Source of the DNA: Diadophis punctatus similis
Lineage: Eukaryota; Chordata; Lepidosauria; Squamata; Dipsadidae
Assembly: GCA_023053685.1 (NCBI GenBank)
Contig: JALIGW010000289.1
Span: 1-64,000, forward strand
DNA length: 64,000 bases
Direction of reading: 5' to 3'
In this document: in pieces, positions 61,685 through 64,000 of the stretch
Numbering within the stretch: position 1 is the stretch's first letter
Layout of the letters: the number at the start of each line of letters is the position of its first letter
The notes under the pieces: generated by a model
Database searches by the model: none
The model's input: only the letters and a program-made list of their open reading frames with translations
Told to the model about the DNA's origin: nothing
Position numbers and translations under genes: made by a program

Positions 61685-64000
61685 TTGACAAACACCTCAG
61701 AAATGAAAAAGAAACACATATTCCTGTTCCCCACAGGCTGGAAAGCCGAATTCTCGCTTGATTTTTGATTCTGAGCCTACCCTGAAAAGCTAGCCCAAAG
61801 TCTAACACAGCATTCGCCTTAGGATTCAATTCAGCCCAAAAACATCACTTTTGACAAACACCTCAGAAATGAAAATGAAACACATATTCCTGTTCCCCAC
61901 AGGCTGGAAAGCTGAATTCTCGCTTGATTTTTGATTCCGAGCCTACCCTGAAAAGCTAGCCCAAAGTCTAACACAGCATTCGCCTTAGGATTCAATTCAG
62001 CCCAAAAACATCACTTTTGACAAACACCTCAGAAATGAAAAAGAAACACATATTCCTGTTCCCCATGGGCTGGAAAGCCGAATTCTCGCTTGATTATTGA
62101 TTCTGACCTTTCCCTGAAGAGCTAGCGCAAGGTCTAACACAGCATTCGCCTTATTTCTCAATTCAGCCCAAAAACATCACTTTTGACAAACACCTCAGAA
62201 ATGAAAAAGAAACACATATTCCTGTTCCCCACGGGCTGGAAAGCCGAATTCTCGCTCAATTTTTGATTCTGACCTTTCCCTGAAGAGCTAGCGCAAGGTC
62301 TAACACAGCATTCGCCTTATTTCTCAATTCAGCCCAAAAACATCACTTTTGACAAACACCTCAGAAATGAAAATGAAACACATATTCGTGTTCCGCACAG
62401 GCTGGAAAGCCGAATTCTCGCTTGATTTTTGATTCCGACCTTTCCCTGAAGAGCTAGCCCAAGGTCTAACACAGCATTCGCCTTATTTCTCAATTCAGCC
62501 CAAAAACATCACTTTTGACAAACACCTCAGAAATGAAAAAGAAACACATATTCCTGTTCCCCATGGGCTGGAAAGCCAAATTCTCGCTCAATTTTTGATT
62601 CTGACCTTTCCCTGAAGACCTAGCCCAAGGTCTAACACAGCATTCGCCTTATTTCTCAATTCGGCCCAAAAACATCACTTTTGACAAACACCTCAGAAAT
62701 GAAAATGAAACACATATTCCTGTTCCCCACGGGCTGGAAAGCTGAATTCTCGCTTGATTTTTGATTCCGAGCCTACCCTGAAAAGCTAGCCCAAAGTCTA
62801 ACACAGCATTCGCCTTAGGATTCAATTCAGCCCAAAAACATCACTTTTGACAAACACCTCAGAAATGAAAATGAAACACATATTCCTGTTCCCCACAGGA
62901 TGGAAAGCTGAATTCTCGCTTGATTTTTGATTCCGAGCCTACCCTGAAAAGCTAGCCCAAAGTCTAACACAGCATTCGCCTTAGGATTCAATTCAGCCCA
63001 AAAACATCACTTTTGACAAACACCTCAGAAATGAAAATGAAACACATATTCCTGTTCCCCACAGGCTGGAAAGCTGAATTCTCGCTTGATTTTTGATTCC
63101 GAGCCTACCCTGAAAAGCTAGCCCAAAGTCTAACACAGCATTCGCCTTAGGATTCAATTCAGCCCAAAAACATCACTATTGACAAACACCTCAGAAATGA
63201 AAAAGAAACACATATTCCTGTTCCCCATGGGCTGGAAAGCCGAATTCTCGCTTGATTATTGATTCTGACCTTTCCCTGAAGAGCTAGCGCAAGGTCTAAC
63301 ACAGCATTCGCCTTATTTCTCAATTCAGCCCAAAAACATCACTTTTGACAAACACCTCAGAAATGAAAAAGAAACACATATTCCTGTTCCCCACGGGCTG
63401 GAAAGCCGAATTCTCGCTCAATTTTTGATTCCGACCTTTCCCTGAAGAGCTAGCCCAAGGTCTAACACAGCATTCGCCTCAGTTCTCAATTCAGCCAAAA
63501 AACATGACTTTTGACAAACACCTCAGAAATGAAAATGAAACACATATTCGTGTTCCGCACAGGCTGGAAAGCCGAATTCTCGCTTGATTTTTGATTCTGA
63601 CCTTTCCCTGAAGAGCTAGCCCAAGGTCTAACACAGCATTCGCCTTATTTCTCAATTCAGCCCAAAAACATCACTTTTGACAAACACCTCAGAAATGAAA
63701 AAGAAACACATATTCCTGTTCCCCACAGGCTGGAAAGCCGAATTCTCGCTCAATTTTTGATTCCGACATTTCCCTGAAGACCTAGCCCAAGGTCTAACAC
63801 AGCATTCGCCTTATTTCTCAATTCAGCCCAAAAACATCACTTTTGACAAACACCTCAGAAATGAAAAAGAAACACATATTCCTGTTCCCCACGGGCTGGA
63901 AAGCCGAATTCTCGCTCAATTTTTGATTCCGACCTTTCCCTGAAGAGCTAGCCCAAGGTCTAACACAGCATTCGCCTTATTTCTCAATTCAGCCCAAAAA
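61685..64000 (+). repeat. Closing block, 14 monomers, last one truncated
   Basis: Holds J-type, M-like, gcgcaagg and O monomers, a monomer with catggg, gccaaattc and gaagacc (62515), then a series from about 62628 that repeats 59806-60930 at exactly 2822 bp: cggccc at 62663, the cacaggatgg monomer, cactattgac at 63174, N-like and O. From 63685 it matches 58705-59020 at 4980 bp (30 monomers). The array runs off the end of the window. Confidence 0.83.

Larger units (their letters stand above)
1..64000 (+). repeat. 166-bp satellite array spanning the whole window (386 monomers)
   Basis: The same 166-bp unit repeats head to tail from the first base to the last, with no inversion and no foreign insert. 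Counting the monomer from ttgacaaacacctcag, the window starts at monomer position 5 and the last copy (from 63843) is cut at position 158. Copy starts stay in register over the whole window once a small set of indels is allowed for. Conserved landmarks are GAATTC at monomer positions 64-69, GCTAGC at 105-110, an A5 run at 22-26, a T5 run at 78-82 and an A5 run at 154-158. Copies differ mainly by base substitutions at a limited set of positions. Array size, monomer length and higher-order order suggest centromeric or pericentromeric heterochromatin; that role is inferred, because the sequence alone cannot show kinetochore binding. No stretch over 300 bases holds anything other than this repeat. 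Confidence 0.99.

Noticed and set aside
1..64000. TTGACA at each monomer start resembling a bacterial -35 element
   Set aside because: The nearest TATA-like stretch (catatt) is about 26 bp away, too far for a -10 element, and nothing downstream is a gene. The sequence is eukaryotic satellite.
1..64000. CENP-B box
   Set aside because: The cattcgccttatttctc stretch has the TTCG and the spaced A of the box but lacks the CGGG half. The CGGG in cacgggctgg lacks the TTCG at the required distance. No copy I read has both.
1..64000. CRISPR array
   Set aside because: The repeat is continuous at 166 bp with no unique spacers, and no cas genes are present.
1..64000. Human alpha satellite or another primate satellite
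   Set aside because: The monomer is 166 bp, not 171, and none of the alpha-satellite landmarks I know is present.
1..64000. Ribosomal DNA spacer subrepeats
   Set aside because: No rRNA gene sequence appears in 64 kb and the array is far longer than usual spacer subrepeat tracts. A spacer origin of the monomer cannot be excluded from this window.
1..64000. Transposon or retroelement insertion inside the array
   Set aside because: Monomer phase is continuous throughout, and every shift in register is explained by small indels adding up exactly, so there is no room for an insert.

Overview
This 64 kb window is one uninterrupted head-to-tail satellite DNA array. I found no protein-coding gene, RNA gene, mobile element, CRISPR array or unique sequence in it. 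The monomer is 166 bp. Taking the repeat to start at the ttgacaaacacctcag motif, the window opens at monomer position 5 and closes at position 158 of the last copy. Once indels are accounted for, it holds 386 monomers, all in the same orientation. I checked phase with an indel ledger: 198 monomers lie between 991 and 33801 with a net loss of 58 bp, and every lost base can be assigned to a visible indel. The 143 monomers between 33801 and 57535 lose only 4 bp, all in one deletion. The organism is almost certainly a eukaryote. Monomer length, homogeneity and higher-order structure fit a centromeric or other heterochromatic satellite, and the substitution pattern (CpG against TpG/CpA) fits a genome with CpG methylation. 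From memory, 166 bp is also the reported centromeric repeat length in peach (Prunus). That is a match of length only, so species assignment stays open.

Monomers fall into recurring subtypes, which I label with letters. A has ttctccacggg and ttttcgattccaagcc. B has cacggg, gctgaattc and gctcaattttt. C and J have cacagg, gagcctaccctgaaaagc and a ttaggattc tail (J has gaaaatg, C has gaaaaag). D has cacaggatgg. E has cagaaagg and a gcattatttc tail. F starts ttggc and has catggg and a cctcatttc tail. G has cacagg and gattattgattccgag. H has catggg, gattattgattctgac and aaaatatcac. I has ttttcgattacaagcc and actgcattctcc. L has cacggg and aacccag. M has catggg, gcgcaagg and aactcag. N has ccctagg and a cctcagttctc tail. 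O has attcgtgttccgc. P has gagcctacactg.

Layout: (1) 1-12263 is built from segmental duplications, including a 4.3 kb block repeated in tandem and a third partial copy. (2) 12264-17885 is a mixed zone with a 9-monomer tandem duplication. (3) 17886-20812 repeats the arrangement of the window's first 3.2 kb. (4) 20376-28166 is a 15-monomer block followed by an expanded 22-monomer version. (5) 28167-33137 holds two copies of an 11-monomer block; a third copy sits at 41931. (6) 33138-47740 is the most regular part, with a 10-monomer higher-order repeat A-B-C-D-E-F-G-H-I-J of 1660 bp present four times in full and several times in deleted or recombined form. (7) 47741-64000 holds more irregular higher-order arrangements, including a 16-monomer block duplicated 5146 bp apart and a 7-monomer tandem duplication.

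The short open frames (mostly 76-88 codons) scattered through the array are by-products of the repeat. They begin at TTG, exist mainly where one in-frame TGA has become CGA, and read the same stretch of monomer in two different frames. Single-base indels are crowded into 25.2-33.7 kb, where homologous copies elsewhere are intact, so that stretch may carry consensus errors. The interest of the window lies in how a satellite array evolves, not in genes.
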